Shown here piece by piece: positions 25,406-33,477 of a DNA stretch of 64,000 nt. Within the stretch, counting starts at the first letter, position 1. Each line of letters begins with the position of its first letter. The stretch is from Nonomuraea roseoviolacea subsp. carminata (GTDB lineage: Bacteria; Actinomycetota; Actinomycetes; Streptosporangiales; Streptosporangiaceae). Location of the stretch: positions 3,410,001 through 3,474,000 of the forward strand of contig NZ_JAMZEC010000001.1 in the NCBI RefSeq assembly GCF_024172185.1, given 5' to 3'. A model generated the notes under the pieces. That model saw nothing but the letters and a program-made list of their open reading frames with translations, did not search any database and was not told where the DNA came from. The position numbers and the translations under genes are program-made.

Positions 25406-26200
25406 CTACTCCTTAACTGTCACCTGGTCAGGCGGAGGTGTGTTGACCTTCACGGTGTCGCTCCAGCTGTTCACTCGCAAATCCGAGACGCTCCTCACCT
25501 TTATGGATGAGCCCCGGCTCTCCGGCTCGGTCCGTGACGTCCACAGGCGCCGGATCAGGTGATCCTTTCCAACCCACAACCGCCACGACACCTTGATCTT
25601 CCGCTCGGACTTGTCAGGGCGCCCACCGAAGGGGATACGGATCAATGGATCGAGCCTGGCCAGCGCACCCAGCGTGATCGTGCCCTGATAGCGGACGCCA
25701 CCATCGGCGGTGGAATGCTTGGCCGACGTGGTGGCCAGCACCGCCTTGAGGGTGGCGGGAGCGAGGGCATTGATCCGGCCCGCCCTCACCTGCGGGCGGT
25801 AGCTCTCATCCTCAACCAGTTCCCACTTGCCTTTCGATTTCCGCGCTTCGTCGCGCCAGTACCCACGGCCTTCCACTTCGATCCACCGCTGGATCGGGCT
25901 GACGGCGGTTTCATCGCCGATTCGCATGGTGACATCGATGGCCAGCACCTTGCCCTGATCGAATTCCGCTCGCCCACGGGCGCGATCAGCCGTCTTATGG
26001 CCTTTCTGATATCCGGACGTGATCACATGGGTCGAAACCGCAGAGTATCTCGCCCCATGGCCCTCGATCAGCGCATTCTGCAGCGCCACCACAGGATCCG
26101 ACGGAACGCGCGCGGTCCCTGCCGCGGCAGCACCGCTGAACGGACCGACCAGACCTGCCGCCAATAGTGCGAACACCGACGCAGCGGACCAGCGTCTCAT
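25406..26200 (-). CDS. Secreted LppX/LolA-like protein (AICE cargo)
   Basis: 264 aa with a Sec signal peptide (MRRWSAASVFALLAAGLVG...AAAAG, cleavage near residue 26; no lipobox cysteine). The mature part is beta-rich with repeating strands and resembles the half-barrel lipid-carrier proteins of the LppX/LprG/LolA type, though this is only by general pattern. It lies between the integrase and the tRNA, pointing back towards int, so it is carried by the element. Confidence 0.6.
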   Translation of the reverse strand: MRRWSAASVFALLAAGLVGPFSGAAAAGTARVPSDPVVALQNALIEGHGARYSAVSTHVITSGYQKGHKTADRARGRAEFDQGKVLAIDVTMRIGDETAVSPIQRWIEVEGRGYWRDEARKSKGKWELVEDESYRPQVRAGRINALAPATLKAVLATTSAKHSTADGGVRYQGTITLGALARLDPLIRIPFGGRPDKSERKIKVSWRLWVGKDHLIRRLWTSRTEPESRGSSIKVRSVSDLRVNSWSDTVKVNTPPPDQVTVKE

Positions 26201-26414
26201 CGAGGACGTCCTCTCGTTGCACAGCTATCGTGAACAGGCAGGATGATCTTTGCAACGCGCGATCTCGACGAGGTCACGAAAGTGCGGCATCGGCCGGCCG
26301 ATAGGGCAGACCCGACTGGCAGGTTCCGATAGCGCGTGAAGAAGCGAGGCATGCCCACTGCCTTGGACCGGCCGATCGAAGACGTTGCTGTAAACCGCTG
26401 CTGTACGGCCACGC

Positions 26415-26449
26415 AAAAGGCCCTCCGGGATCATCCCGAAGGGCCTTTT
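26415..26449 (-). terminator. Terminator of tRNA-Arg
   Basis: Hairpin AAAAGGCCC (26415-26423) with GGGCCTTTT (26441-26449) and further inner pairing CCGGGA/TCCCG. It lies 9 bp beyond the tRNA 3' end on the minus strand and ends in a run of T on that strand. Confidence 0.85.
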
Positions 26450-26455
26450 ACCTGC

Positions 26456-26499
26456 TGTGCGGCCGGAGGTACTCGAAACCCCAACCTTCTGATCCGTAG
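26456..26499. repeat. attR core: 44-bp direct repeat with 12005-12048
   Basis: Identical 44-bp sequence covering the 3' part of tRNA-Arg from the anticodon loop to 2 bp past the discriminator base. The integrated element lies to the left, on the 3' side of the tRNA, and the complete tRNA is retained at this end. Confidence 0.85.
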
Positions 26500-26530
26500 T
26501 CAGATGCTCTATCCATTGAGCTACGGCCGC
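26458..26530 (-). tRNA. tRNA-Arg (anticodon ACG)
   Basis: 73 nt on the minus strand: acceptor GCGGCCG/CGGCCGC, D arm GCTC/GAGC, anticodon stem TCTGA/TCAGA with loop CTACGGA (anticodon ACG), variable AGGTT, T arm GGGGT-TTCGAGT-ACCTC (one G-T pair) and discriminator A. CCA is not encoded. Its 3' half is the AICE insertion site. Confidence 0.95.
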
Positions 26531-26586
26531 TCGCTGCGTAAGCAAGCATAGCGGACCTTCGGCAGTACCTCGAACCGGATTGCTGG

Positions 26587-27141
26587 TCAGGTCTCGGCGG
26601 ACTCCGGTTTGCGGGGCCAGAGGGTGTAGCTGACCGGCCAGATCAGGGCGATCAGGGGGATCTTGAGGAGGTCTCTCGCGAAGGCGACGAGGTAGTCCGT
26701 GCGGGTCGGGTCGCCCACGAGCCAGGTGAGGGCCAGGACGATGCCCCAGGTCAGCACGTAGGCGAGGACGATGCGGAGCCACATCGCCCATTCGTAGCGG
26801 GCTCTGGGCATGCCGCCGGCCGGTGGCCGCGGGGGTGGGGGGCCGCCGGCGAAGCGGTGGTGGAACTTCGCGTCCGCCCAGCGGATCGTACGGTGGCCGA
26901 ACACGATCGAGTACGACAGGTAGGCGGCCGCCAGGCCGTGTCTGAGGTCCGCCGTGGCGCCTCCCCGCATGTCGATGACGGCCGCTGTGAGCAGGATCAC
27001 GTCCAGGAGCGGTACGCAGAGGAGCAGGACGGTGCTCAGGGTGCGGCGCTTCCAGAGGTAGCGGGACGCGAAGCCCAGGGCGAGGAGGACCCAGAAGCCG
27101 ATCTCGCAGCCGATGAGGATGGCGACAATCACGCATTCCAT
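26587..27141 (-). CDS. Integral membrane protein of unknown function
   Basis: About 184 aa from ATG 27141 (ATG 27168 is an alternative; neither has a clear ribosome site). Five or so hydrophobic helices are seen, with a Pro-rich cytoplasmic loop (PPPPRPPAGG) in the middle. It is divergent from the histidine kinase gene; no function is recognised. Confidence 0.6.
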   Translation of the reverse strand: MECVIVAILIGCEIGFWVLLALGFASRYLWKRRTLSTVLLLCVPLLDVILLTAAVIDMRGGATADLRHGLAAAYLSYSIVFGHRTIRWADAKFHHRFAGGPPPPRPPAGGMPRARYEWAMWLRIVLAYVLTWGIVLALTWLVGDPTRTDYLVAFARDLLKIPLIALIWPVSYTLWPRKPESAET

Positions 27142-27257
27142 GGTCGCGGGGGCGGCGGTCCCGTACATCGTCGGCGGATAGGAGCCTGTGGATACATCGA
27201 AGGGTGTATCCACAGGCGGTCTGGTGGAGGAGGGGCGCGGCGGCGCGGGGTGGTGTG

Positions 27258-28655
27258 ATGGGGGGCATGCGGAGTGCGGGGTTGTGGGCGGTGGCCGCCT
27301 TCCTGGGCGGGGCGCTGCTCGTCGCGGGTGGCGCCGTCTTTCGCCATGGGGCGAACGAGTGGGCGCTCCTCGTCCCGCTGGCCTTGACGTGCGCCGGGGT
27401 CGCCGTGCGGTGGCGGACTCCGCTGGGGGCGTTGGGGCTGGGGACGCTGGGCGTGGTGGTGGACCTGTTCGTGGGGCCGTCACTGCCCACTTTGTTGATC
27501 TATACGGACAACATCTACACCGCGGCGCTCTATGGGCCCTCGCGGTTCGCGCGGTGGTTGCTGGGCGTGGCCTGCTGCCTGGCGGTGCTGGTGGGGGCGG
27601 TCGCCTGGTTCTTGACGGCGGACTGGCGGTCACCGGCGGTGTATGGGGTGCAGGCCGGTCTGGTGCTCATCTCGCCGGTGACGACGGCGATGGTGTTGCA
27701 GCAGCAGCGGGAGCAGGCGGCGGCCGAACGGGCTCGCGCGGAGCAGGTGGCGCGGCTCGCGGAGCTCGACCGGCAGGCCGCCATCGCGGCCGAGCGGGCG
27801 GCCATGGCGCGCGAGCTCCATGACATGGTGGCCAACCACTTCAGCGCCATCGCGATCCAGTCGACGGCCGTGCTCTCCCGCAAAGACCTTGATCCGCGTA
27901 CGGTGCGGACGGTCATGGAGTCGGTACGGGAGAACAGTGTCAAGGGGATGGCCGAGATGCGGGCCATGATCGGGCTGCTGCGGCAGGACGACGACGCCGG
28001 GAATCGCGACGAGGCCGAGGATGGCGGCGACGCCGTGCGGCCTCGGCTGGCTGACGCCGAGAGCCTGGTCGAGCGGGCTCGGCGGGCGGGGATGACCGTG
28101 GAGTTGCGGGTCGAGGGGGAGCCGCGGGAGTTGCCGGCCTCCGTCGATCTGGCGGGGTATCGGATCCTGCAGGAGGCGCTGACGAATGCGCTGAAGCATG
28201 GCGGGCGGTCGGCCGGGGTCGTGCTGGGTTATGGGGCCGAGAGTGTGACGGTGGTCGTCGACAATCCCGTCAGCGGCGGGGGGACGTCTGACGCCCTGTC
28301 CGGTGTGGGCTCCTCTCGGGGCGCCGGCGGGCCTGGGGTCCCCTCTTTGGTCCCCGCGGGCGCTTCTTACGGTGCCGACAGTGCCGGTGGCGGCGGTCCT
28401 GGCCGGGCTGTTGATCCAGGATCTCGTGGTCGTCGTGGTGAGGTGTGGCTGCCGGGGTCGGGGGCTGGGCTGGTGGGCATGCGGGAGAGGGCGCTGCTCG
28501 TGGGGGGATCCTGCGAGGCGGGGGTGGTTGGGGTCGGGGGCGCTGCCGGTGGCTCTCCAGGTGTGGGGGCGGTCGTGGATGACGGCGGTCCGTCGTCTCG
28601 GGTGGCTGTCTGGCGGGTGGAGGCTGTTCTGCCCACGGGGATGGCGGCTGCATGA
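27258..28655 (+). CDS. NarL-type sensor histidine kinase (HisKA_3)
   Basis: 465 aa. Four to six N-terminal membrane helices form the sensor, followed by a coiled coil and the HisKA_3 dimerisation helix with the phospho-His in AAMARELHDMVANHFS. The HATPase domain has the N box YRILQEALTNALKH and then Gly-rich boxes ending in GLVGMRERA. A Gly/Ser/Pro-rich insertion lies between the N box and the last G box. It pairs with the downstream response regulator. Confidence 0.88.
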   Translation: MGGMRSAGLWAVAAFLGGALLVAGGAVFRHGANEWALLVPLALTCAGVAVRWRTPLGALGLGTLGVVVDLFVGPSLPTLLIYTDNIYTAALYGPSRFARWLLGVACCLAVLVGAVAWFLTADWRSPAVYGVQAGLVLISPVTTAMVLQQQREQAAAERARAEQVARLAELDRQAAIAAERAAMARELHDMVANHFSAIAIQSTAVLSRKDLDPRTVRTVMESVRENSVKGMAEMRAMIGLLRQDDDAGNRDEAEDGGDAVRPRLADAESLVERARRAGMTVELRVEGEPRELPASVDLAGYRILQEALTNALKHGGRSAGVVLGYGAESVTVVVDNPVSGGGTSDALSGVGSSRGAGGPGVPSLVPAGASYGADSAGGGGPGRAVDPGSRGRRGEVWLPGSGAGLVGMRERALLVGGSCEAGVVGVGGAAGGSPGVGAVVDDGGPSSRVAVWRVEAVLPTGMAAA

Positions 28656-28687
28656 TCTGCCGGGTTGAAGAGCGGTTGGGTGCTGCG

Positions 28688-28759
28688 GCTGCCGCCGTCA
28701 AGGTGGCTGCGTCCGTCAGGGTGGCTGCCGCCGTCAAGGTGGCTGCGTCCGTCACGTGC
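28688..28759 (+). repeat. Four tandem 18-bp units
   Basis: Units GCTGCCGCCGTCAAGGTG, GCTGCGTCCGTCAGGGTG, a repeat of the first, then a degenerate second, at 28688, 28706, 28724 and 28742. A 48-codon frame (28652-28798) that starts in an ATGA overlap with the kinase stop reads through it as AAAVKV/AASVRV repeats and overlaps the regulator start. The repeat may therefore be a translated linker between the two genes, or only a minisatellite. Confidence 0.6.
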
Positions 28760-28794
28760 CGGCGGTCGGGCTCCTCGCGGTGGGTGGTGGGGTG

Positions 28795-29424
28795 ATGGCC
28801 ATCCGGGTGGTGGTGGCCGACGACCATGCCGCGGTACGGGCGGGGATCGTGCTGATCCTTGGCGGCGTCGACGACATCGAGGTCGTGGGCGAGGCCGCCG
28901 ACGGGGAGGAGGCCGTGGCGCTCGCGCGGGAGAAGCGGCCGGACGTCGTGCTGATGGATGTGCGCATGCCGCGGCTGGACGGGATCTCGGCCACCCGGGA
29001 GCTGGCCGGGGTGGCGGATGTGTTGATCTTGACGACGTTCGACGTGGACGAGTACGTGTTCGGGGCGCTCCGGGCCGGCGCGGCGGGGTTCCTGCTGAAG
29101 AACACCGACGCCGAGAGCCTGGTCGAGGCCGTTCGGGTGGTGGCTCGGGGGGACGGGCTCATCTCGCCGGCCGTCACCCGGCGGCTGATCTCGGCTTTCG
29201 CGGACATGCCTCCGCCCCGTGATCGGCAGGCCGTGGCCGGGCTGACGCCTCGGGAGCGCGAGGTGCTGGCCTGCGTGGCTCGGGGACTGTCCAACGCGGA
29301 GATCGCCAAGGAGCTCGACATGGCGGAGGCGACGACGAAGACGCATGTGAGCAGAGTGCTCGGCAAGCTGGGGCTGAAGAGCCGGGTGCAGGCGGCGATC
29401 TACTACTCGGCCTACGAGGGGTAG
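28795..29424 (+). CDS. NarL/LuxR-family response regulator
   Basis: 209 aa from ATG 28795. Receiver domain with VVVADDHAAVRAG (acidic pocket), phospho-acceptor Asp in VVLMDVRMPRLDG, LTTF and LLKN motifs, followed by a LuxR HTH (LTPREREVLACVARGLSNAEIAKEL, TTKTHVSRVLGKLGLKSR). Cognate partner of the upstream kinase; target genes probably nearby. Confidence 0.92.
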   Translation: MAIRVVVADDHAAVRAGIVLILGGVDDIEVVGEAADGEEAVALAREKRPDVVLMDVRMPRLDGISATRELAGVADVLILTTFDVDEYVFGALRAGAAGFLLKNTDAESLVEAVRVVARGDGLISPAVTRRLISAFADMPPPRDRQAVAGLTPREREVLACVARGLSNAEIAKELDMAEATTKTHVSRVLGKLGLKSRVQAAIYYSAYEG

Positions 29425-29607
29425 CGGGCTTCCGGACGCCCAACGGTGAAAACAGGGTGATGCCCGTGATGAGTGCCGGAGAACGCCTGCGCGCCGAGGC
29501 GCCCGATCGTGCTGACCGAGCGCGGCGACACCGTCGCTGCCGTCCCCCTGGGGGGCCGCCGCCTCGGGGCCTACTCTCCGTCGGCGGTGGCCCGTAGGCT
29601 GGCCGTC

Positions 29608-29946
29608 GTGAGTTCTCCGCCGCCACCTCCCCCCGGGCCCTCCGGTCACGGTCAGCCGCCCCGCCAGACCGGTCTCGTGGTGGGGCTGGCGTGCGCGGGA
29701 GCCTTCGGCTACTGGGTCGTCAACCTGTTCGTGGGCCTGATCGCGATCACGTTCGAGTCTCGCGTCGCGGTCGGGGTGGGGGCGGCGGCCCTGGCCCTCG
29801 GGGCGCTGGGCGGCGGGGTCCTGCTGGTGCTGCGACGCAAGCCCTGGGCGCTCGGCCTGGGACTGGGGTTGATGATCGGGTGGGCGTTGGCCTCCATCGT
29901 GACCGCCGGGTTCTGCACCGGGATCAATCCGGAGCTCTACGCGTGA
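29608..29946 (+). CDS. Small Pro-rich membrane protein (duplicate 1)
   Basis: 112 aa from GTG 29608. Pro/Gly-rich N-terminal tail, then three hydrophobic helices and the ending GLGLGLMIGWALASIV-AGFCTGINPELY. The next gene shares the same end almost exactly. No enzymatic motif; possibly an accessory of the downstream lipid-enzyme-like genes. Confidence 0.6.
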   Translation: MSSPPPPPPGPSGHGQPPRQTGLVVGLACAGAFGYWVVNLFVGLIAITFESRVAVGVGAAALALGALGGGVLLVLRRKPWALGLGLGLMIGWALASIVTAGFCTGINPELYA

Positions 29947-30012
29947 TCCGCCGCCGGGCACGGGTGGTCACCGGCCGTGCGGAGGGCTCCGTCGTCATGG
30001 CGGGGTGCGCGG

Positions 30013-30453
30013 ATGAGTGAGCCGCCGCCCCCGCCGCCTCACGGCGGGCAGCCCCCCTACCAGCCCCCGCCACCACCGCCTCACGGTGGGCAGCCGCCCC
30101 ACCAGCCCCCGCCCCCGGGCTACTGGGCGCCGCCTCCCAGACCGCCGCGTGGCAACTCCCCCGCCCTCCTCATCGGCATGGCCTTCGCCGGCCTCGCCCT
30201 CTACAGCGTGGTCAACCTGGTGCTCGTGTTCGTCGTGCTCTTCGCCGCCATGAACAACGGCGGCAACCCGGCGTGGACCGCCGCCAGCGCTGTCGTCCTC
30301 GCGCTCGTGGGCCTGGGCGCGGGCGCCGGGCTGCTGTTCGTACGGCGGCCGTGGACGACCGGGCTGGGGCTCGGGTTGATGATCGGCTGGGCGTTGTGGT
30401 CGATCGTGTCGGCCGGGTTCTGCACGGGCATCAATCCGGGGCTGTACGGCTGA
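30013..30453 (+). CDS. Small Pro-rich membrane protein (duplicate 2)
   Basis: 146 aa from ATG 30013. The N-terminus carries two copies of PPPPPPHGGQPP-(Y/H)QPP, then three membrane helices and an ending matching duplicate 1 (GLGLGLMIGWALWSIV-AGFCTGINPGLY). Only 1 bp separates it from the Lgt-like gene, so the two are co-transcribed. Confidence 0.7.
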   Translation: MSEPPPPPPHGGQPPYQPPPPPPHGGQPPHQPPPPGYWAPPPRPPRGNSPALLIGMAFAGLALYSVVNLVLVFVVLFAAMNNGGNPAWTAASAVVLALVGLGAGAGLLFVRRPWTTGLGLGLMIGWALWSIVSAGFCTGINPGLYG

Positions 30454-30454
30454 C

Positions 30455-31198
30455 ATGGTCATACCGCTGCATGAGGTGTTCGTCGGGCTCGGCGTTCTCG
30501 TCGCGTCCGTCGTGTTCGTCCGGGAGGCCCGCCGTCGCGGCGCGCTCAACGAGCAGTCGCTCGTGGCCGTCACCGGCGCGCTCGTCGGCGGCGCCATCGG
30601 CATGCGCCTGGCCGGCTGGATGGAGACGCTCAACCTTGAGGACCTCTGGCTGTACGGGTCCCGCAGCATCCTGGGCGGCCTGACCGGGGCGTACGTCGGC
30701 GTGCTGGTAGCCAAGCGGGTCATCGGCCTCCGGGAGCGCACCGGCGACCTGTTCGCCCCGGCCGTGGCGCTGGGCATGGCCGTCGGGCGCATCGGCTGCC
30801 ACCTGACCGAGGCCCCCGGACGGCCCACCGACCTGCCGTGGGGCGTCCACGCTCCCCCGACCACACCCGAGTGCCCCGGTTGCCTGACCGGTCAGGCCAT
30901 GCACCCGTCGTTCGTCTACGAGATCATCTTCCATCTCGTCGCGTACGGCGCCCTGGTGTGGGCGCGCGGCAAGGTGACGCGGCCGGGCGAGCTGTTCACG
31001 CTGTACCTGGCCGGCTACGCGGCCTTCCGGTTCCTCGTGGAGTTCACGCGGGCGAACGAGACCGTGTGGCTCGGGCTGACGCGCCCGCAGTGGTTCCTCG
31101 TCCCGGGGATGATCCTGCTGGCCGTACGGGTCGGGTACGGCTGGCGGCACGGCCACTACGATGCACTTCTCCGGCGGAAGGTGAGGATACGGGCATGA
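30455..31198 (+). CDS. Lgt-like (prolipoprotein diacylglyceryl transferase family) membrane protein
   Basis: 247 aa with about six to seven membrane helices. The Lgt signature region is recognisable: GMAVGRIGCHLTEA followed by GRPTDLPWGV. However, the catalytic HGG motif of true Lgt is replaced by SILGGL, and the Asn of GRIGN is Cys. It is therefore probably not the housekeeping lipoprotein transferase but a paralogue handling another lipid substrate. It overlaps the radical SAM gene (ATGA), implying a shared pathway. Confidence 0.78.
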   Translation: MVIPLHEVFVGLGVLVASVVFVREARRRGALNEQSLVAVTGALVGGAIGMRLAGWMETLNLEDLWLYGSRSILGGLTGAYVGVLVAKRVIGLRERTGDLFAPAVALGMAVGRIGCHLTEAPGRPTDLPWGVHAPPTTPECPGCLTGQAMHPSFVYEIIFHLVAYGALVWARGKVTRPGELFTLYLAGYAAFRFLVEFTRANETVWLGLTRPQWFLVPGMILLAVRVGYGWRHGHYDALLRRKVRIRA

Positions 31199-32748
31199 GC
31201 CCAGGAATGGGACTGCGGGGCGACCGCATCCTCAGGTACGTCAACGCGTTCTGCCCGCACTGCCACGGCCGCGACCTGGAACGCGTCGAGCGGCTCAGCG
31301 GCTACCTGGCGGTGCGCGACGGCCGGGTGTGGCTGGAGCGCGGGTGCCGTGAGCACGGCCTGGTCCGGACGCTGTACGACGAGGATCCGGAGATCCTGGA
31401 GTACCTGGAGGAGTGGACCGCTCCCACCAAGCAGCACATCCCGGATGTGTCGGGCAACTTCGCGCCCGTTCCCGCCGCGTACCTCCAGGGGCTGCCGGAG
31501 ATGCAGACGCAGCACACGTGCATCCTGCTGGAGGACATCGCCGAGGCGTGCAACCTGCGCTGCCCGACCTGCTTCGCCGACAGCTCGCCCGATCTGAGCG
31601 GGATCGTCCCGGTCGCCGACGTCCTCGCGAACGTCGACCAGCGGCTGGCCCGCGAGAACGGCCGGCTGGACGTGCTCATGCTGAGCGGCGGCGAGCCGAC
31701 CCTGCACCCGGAGCTCCCGCTGCTGCTGCGCGAGCTCACGCAGCGGCCGGTCACGCGCATCCTGATCAACACCAACGGCGTCCTCGTCGCCCGCGACGAC
31801 GACCTGCTCGACCTGCTCACCGAGCACCGCGAACGGGTGGAGGTCTACCTCCAGTACGACGGCGGCTCGGCCGAGGCGTCGCGGCACCACCGGGGCGGTG
31901 ACCTGCGGCGGCTCAAGGAGCAGGCCGTACGACGGCTGTCGGAGCGGGAGATCTTCACCACGCTGGTGATGACCGCGGCGCTCGGCGTCAACGACGGCGA
32001 GATCGGCGACGTCGTACGGGTGGCGCTCGACACGCCGTTCGTGGGCGGGGTGTCGCTGCAGCCGCAGTTCGGCTCGGGCCGCTCGGCGCGGATCGACCCG
32101 ATGGACCGGCTCACCCACACCGGCGTGCTCAGCCGGCTCGGACCGCAGACCGGCGGGCTGGTGACCTGGCGCGACCTGACCGCGCTGCCGTGCTCCCACC
32201 CCCACTGCTGCTCGGTCGGCTACCTGATCCGCGACGACTCGCGGCAGTGGCGGTCGCTGGTGGCGCTGATGGGCCACGACCGGCTGAAGGCCAACCTGGG
32301 CCTGGTCGCCAACCGGATCGCCGACAGCGACATCCCGCGCGAGCTGCGGACGGCCGTACAGGAGTCACTGCTGGGGCTGCTGTCGGAGCAGTCGTCGCTG
32401 TCGCACCCGCAGATCGGCGACCTGTGGCGCGACATCTGCGAGAACTGCGACCTCGGCGTGTCCACGCTGCTCACGCTGGCCTCGTCGGCGCTGCCGGGCC
32501 GGCGCGCGAAGCTGCGCCGGATGCTGGGCGAGCGGGTGGTCCGGATCACGGTCAAGCCGTTCATGGACATCTCGACGATGATCGAGGAACGGCTCACGCA
32601 GTGCTGCGTCCACGTGGGAACGCGGGCGGAGCAGGACCAGTGCGCGCCGTTCTGCGCGGTGCAGGCGTGGCCGCAGCTCTCGGCGCAGCGGTTGTCGGCC
32701 GTGGCCTCGGAGCCCCGCACGCGGCTTCCCCTGGAGATCATCACGTGA
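31195..32748 (+). CDS. Radical SAM enzyme resembling tetraether lipid synthase (Tes/MJ0619 type)
   Basis: 517 aa. N-terminal metal-site cysteines FCPHCH (about 15-20) and GCREHG (about 50-55) precede the radical SAM motif CNLRCPTC (about 118-125) and SGGEP. Further cysteine groups follow: CSHPHCCSVGY, CENCD, CCVHVG and CAPFC. This combination (an N-terminal rubredoxin-like knuckle, canonical CxxxCxxC and several C-terminal clusters) and the length match the Tes family, which joins lipid tails by C-C bond formation. Neighbouring Lgt-like and small membrane proteins support a membrane-lipid role. The substrate is unknown; assignment to the exact Tes clade needs phylogeny. Confidence 0.75.
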   Translation: MSPGMGLRGDRILRYVNAFCPHCHGRDLERVERLSGYLAVRDGRVWLERGCREHGLVRTLYDEDPEILEYLEEWTAPTKQHIPDVSGNFAPVPAAYLQGLPEMQTQHTCILLEDIAEACNLRCPTCFADSSPDLSGIVPVADVLANVDQRLARENGRLDVLMLSGGEPTLHPELPLLLRELTQRPVTRILINTNGVLVARDDDLLDLLTEHRERVEVYLQYDGGSAEASRHHRGGDLRRLKEQAVRRLSEREIFTTLVMTAALGVNDGEIGDVVRVALDTPFVGGVSLQPQFGSGRSARIDPMDRLTHTGVLSRLGPQTGGLVTWRDLTALPCSHPHCCSVGYLIRDDSRQWRSLVALMGHDRLKANLGLVANRIADSDIPRELRTAVQESLLGLLSEQSSLSHPQIGDLWRDICENCDLGVSTLLTLASSALPGRRAKLRRMLGERVVRITVKPFMDISTMIEERLTQCCVHVGTRAEQDQCAPFCAVQAWPQLSAQRLSAVASEPRTRLPLEIIT

Positions 32749-32990
32749 AGAGCGAGCCGTACGACCCGCTGCGGCTGTGCGTGTACGCGACGGTCGCGCT
32801 GCTGGCGTGGCTGCTCGGGCCGTGGGCGGTGCTGGGGTTCGCCGGGCTGGGGTTCGCGGGGTACTGGAAGGCGCGGCGCGCCGGGCTGACCCGCAGCAAG
32901 TGCCTGCTGCGGGACACCCGGCTCGTGCTGGCCTACCTGGGACTGCTGGCGGTGGCGGCGTCCGTCGCGATCGTGCTGTCCCTCAGATGA
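32745..32990 (+). CDS. Small membrane protein coupled to the radical SAM gene
   Basis: 81 aa from GTG 32745, overlapping the previous stop. Two hydrophobic helices (about 12-38 and 58-80) with a basic loop between them. Function unknown; tight coupling suggests a partner of the radical SAM enzyme. Confidence 0.65.
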   Translation: MKSEPYDPLRLCVYATVALLAWLLGPWAVLGFAGLGFAGYWKARRAGLTRSKCLLRDTRLVLAYLGLLAVAASVAIVLSLR

Positions 32991-33018
32991 TCGTGCTGTC
33001 CTCAGGTGAGGGCGGGGG

Positions 33019-33477
33019 CTACTCGGCGGGGACGTACAGGCTGAGCGTCTCGGCGATGCAGGCGGGACGCCGCTCGCCCTCGACCTCGATCGTCATCTTG
33101 AGGTTGGACAGGTAGCCGGCGGGCGTGCCCTTGACGTCGGTCAGCTCGCCGGCGGCCCTGACGCGCGCGCCCACCGGCACCGGCCGGGGGAAGCGGACCT
33201 TGTTCAGGCCGTAGTTGACGCCCATGGCGATGCCCTCGACCTTGACCAGCTCCATCATGAACGACGGCAGCAGCGACAGGCTGAGGTAGCCGTGGGCGAT
33301 GGTGCCGCCGAACGGTCCCTCCTTGGCGCGCTCCACGTCGACGTGGATCCACTGGTGGTCGTCGGTGGCGTCGGCGAACAGGTTGACCTGCTCCTGGGTG
33401 ATCGTGCGCCACTCGGTCGGGCCGAACGTCTCGCCGACGGCCGACTTGAGCTCCTGTACGTTCGCGAAGGTCCGCAT
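33019..33477 (-). CDS. MaoC-like (R)-specific enoyl-CoA hydratase
   Basis: 152 aa. Hot-dog fold with the hydratase-2 motif FADATDDHQWIHVD..RA..GPFGGTIAHGYLSLSLLP, where Asp and His form the catalytic pair. Length and sequence match the single-domain mycobacterial HtdZ/Rv0130 type. Monocistronic, converging on the radical SAM operon. Confidence 0.9.
   Translation of the reverse strand: MRTFANVQELKSAVGETFGPTEWRTITQEQVNLFADATDDHQWIHVDVERAKEGPFGGTIAHGYLSLSLLPSFMMELVKVEGIAMGVNYGLNKVRFPRPVPVGARVRAAGELTDVKGTPAGYLSNLKMTIEVEGERRPACIAETLSLYVPAE

Larger units (their letters stand above)
12005..26499 (+). mobile_element. pSAM2-type actinomycete integrative and conjugative element (AICE)
   Basis: About 14.5 kb bounded by the 44-bp direct repeat. 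It carries the defining AICE modules in order: GntR/XRE/NUDIX/HD control genes, TraB-type FtsK translocase, DUF2637 spread protein, small conserved ORFs, RepSA-like rolling-circle initiator, excisionase and tyrosine integrase ending about 1.2 kb from the tRNA. The left end (12.2-14.7 kb) is lower in GC and holds pseudogenes and a toxin-antitoxin pair. One cargo gene lies between the integrase and the tRNA. All core genes appear intact, so mobility is possible. Confidence 0.85.

Noticed and set aside
29473..29607. Fragment IVLTERGDTVAAVPL resembling a Phd-type antitoxin
   Set aside because: Too short, with no toxin partner; probably an in-frame upstream extension of the small membrane gene.
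28270..29961. 563-codon minus-strand frame opposite the response regulator
   Set aside because: Pro/Arg/His-rich shadow of the kinase/regulator operon.
30455..31198. Classification as true prolipoprotein diacylglyceryl transferase
   Set aside because: The HGG motif is absent and it sits in a radical SAM operon.
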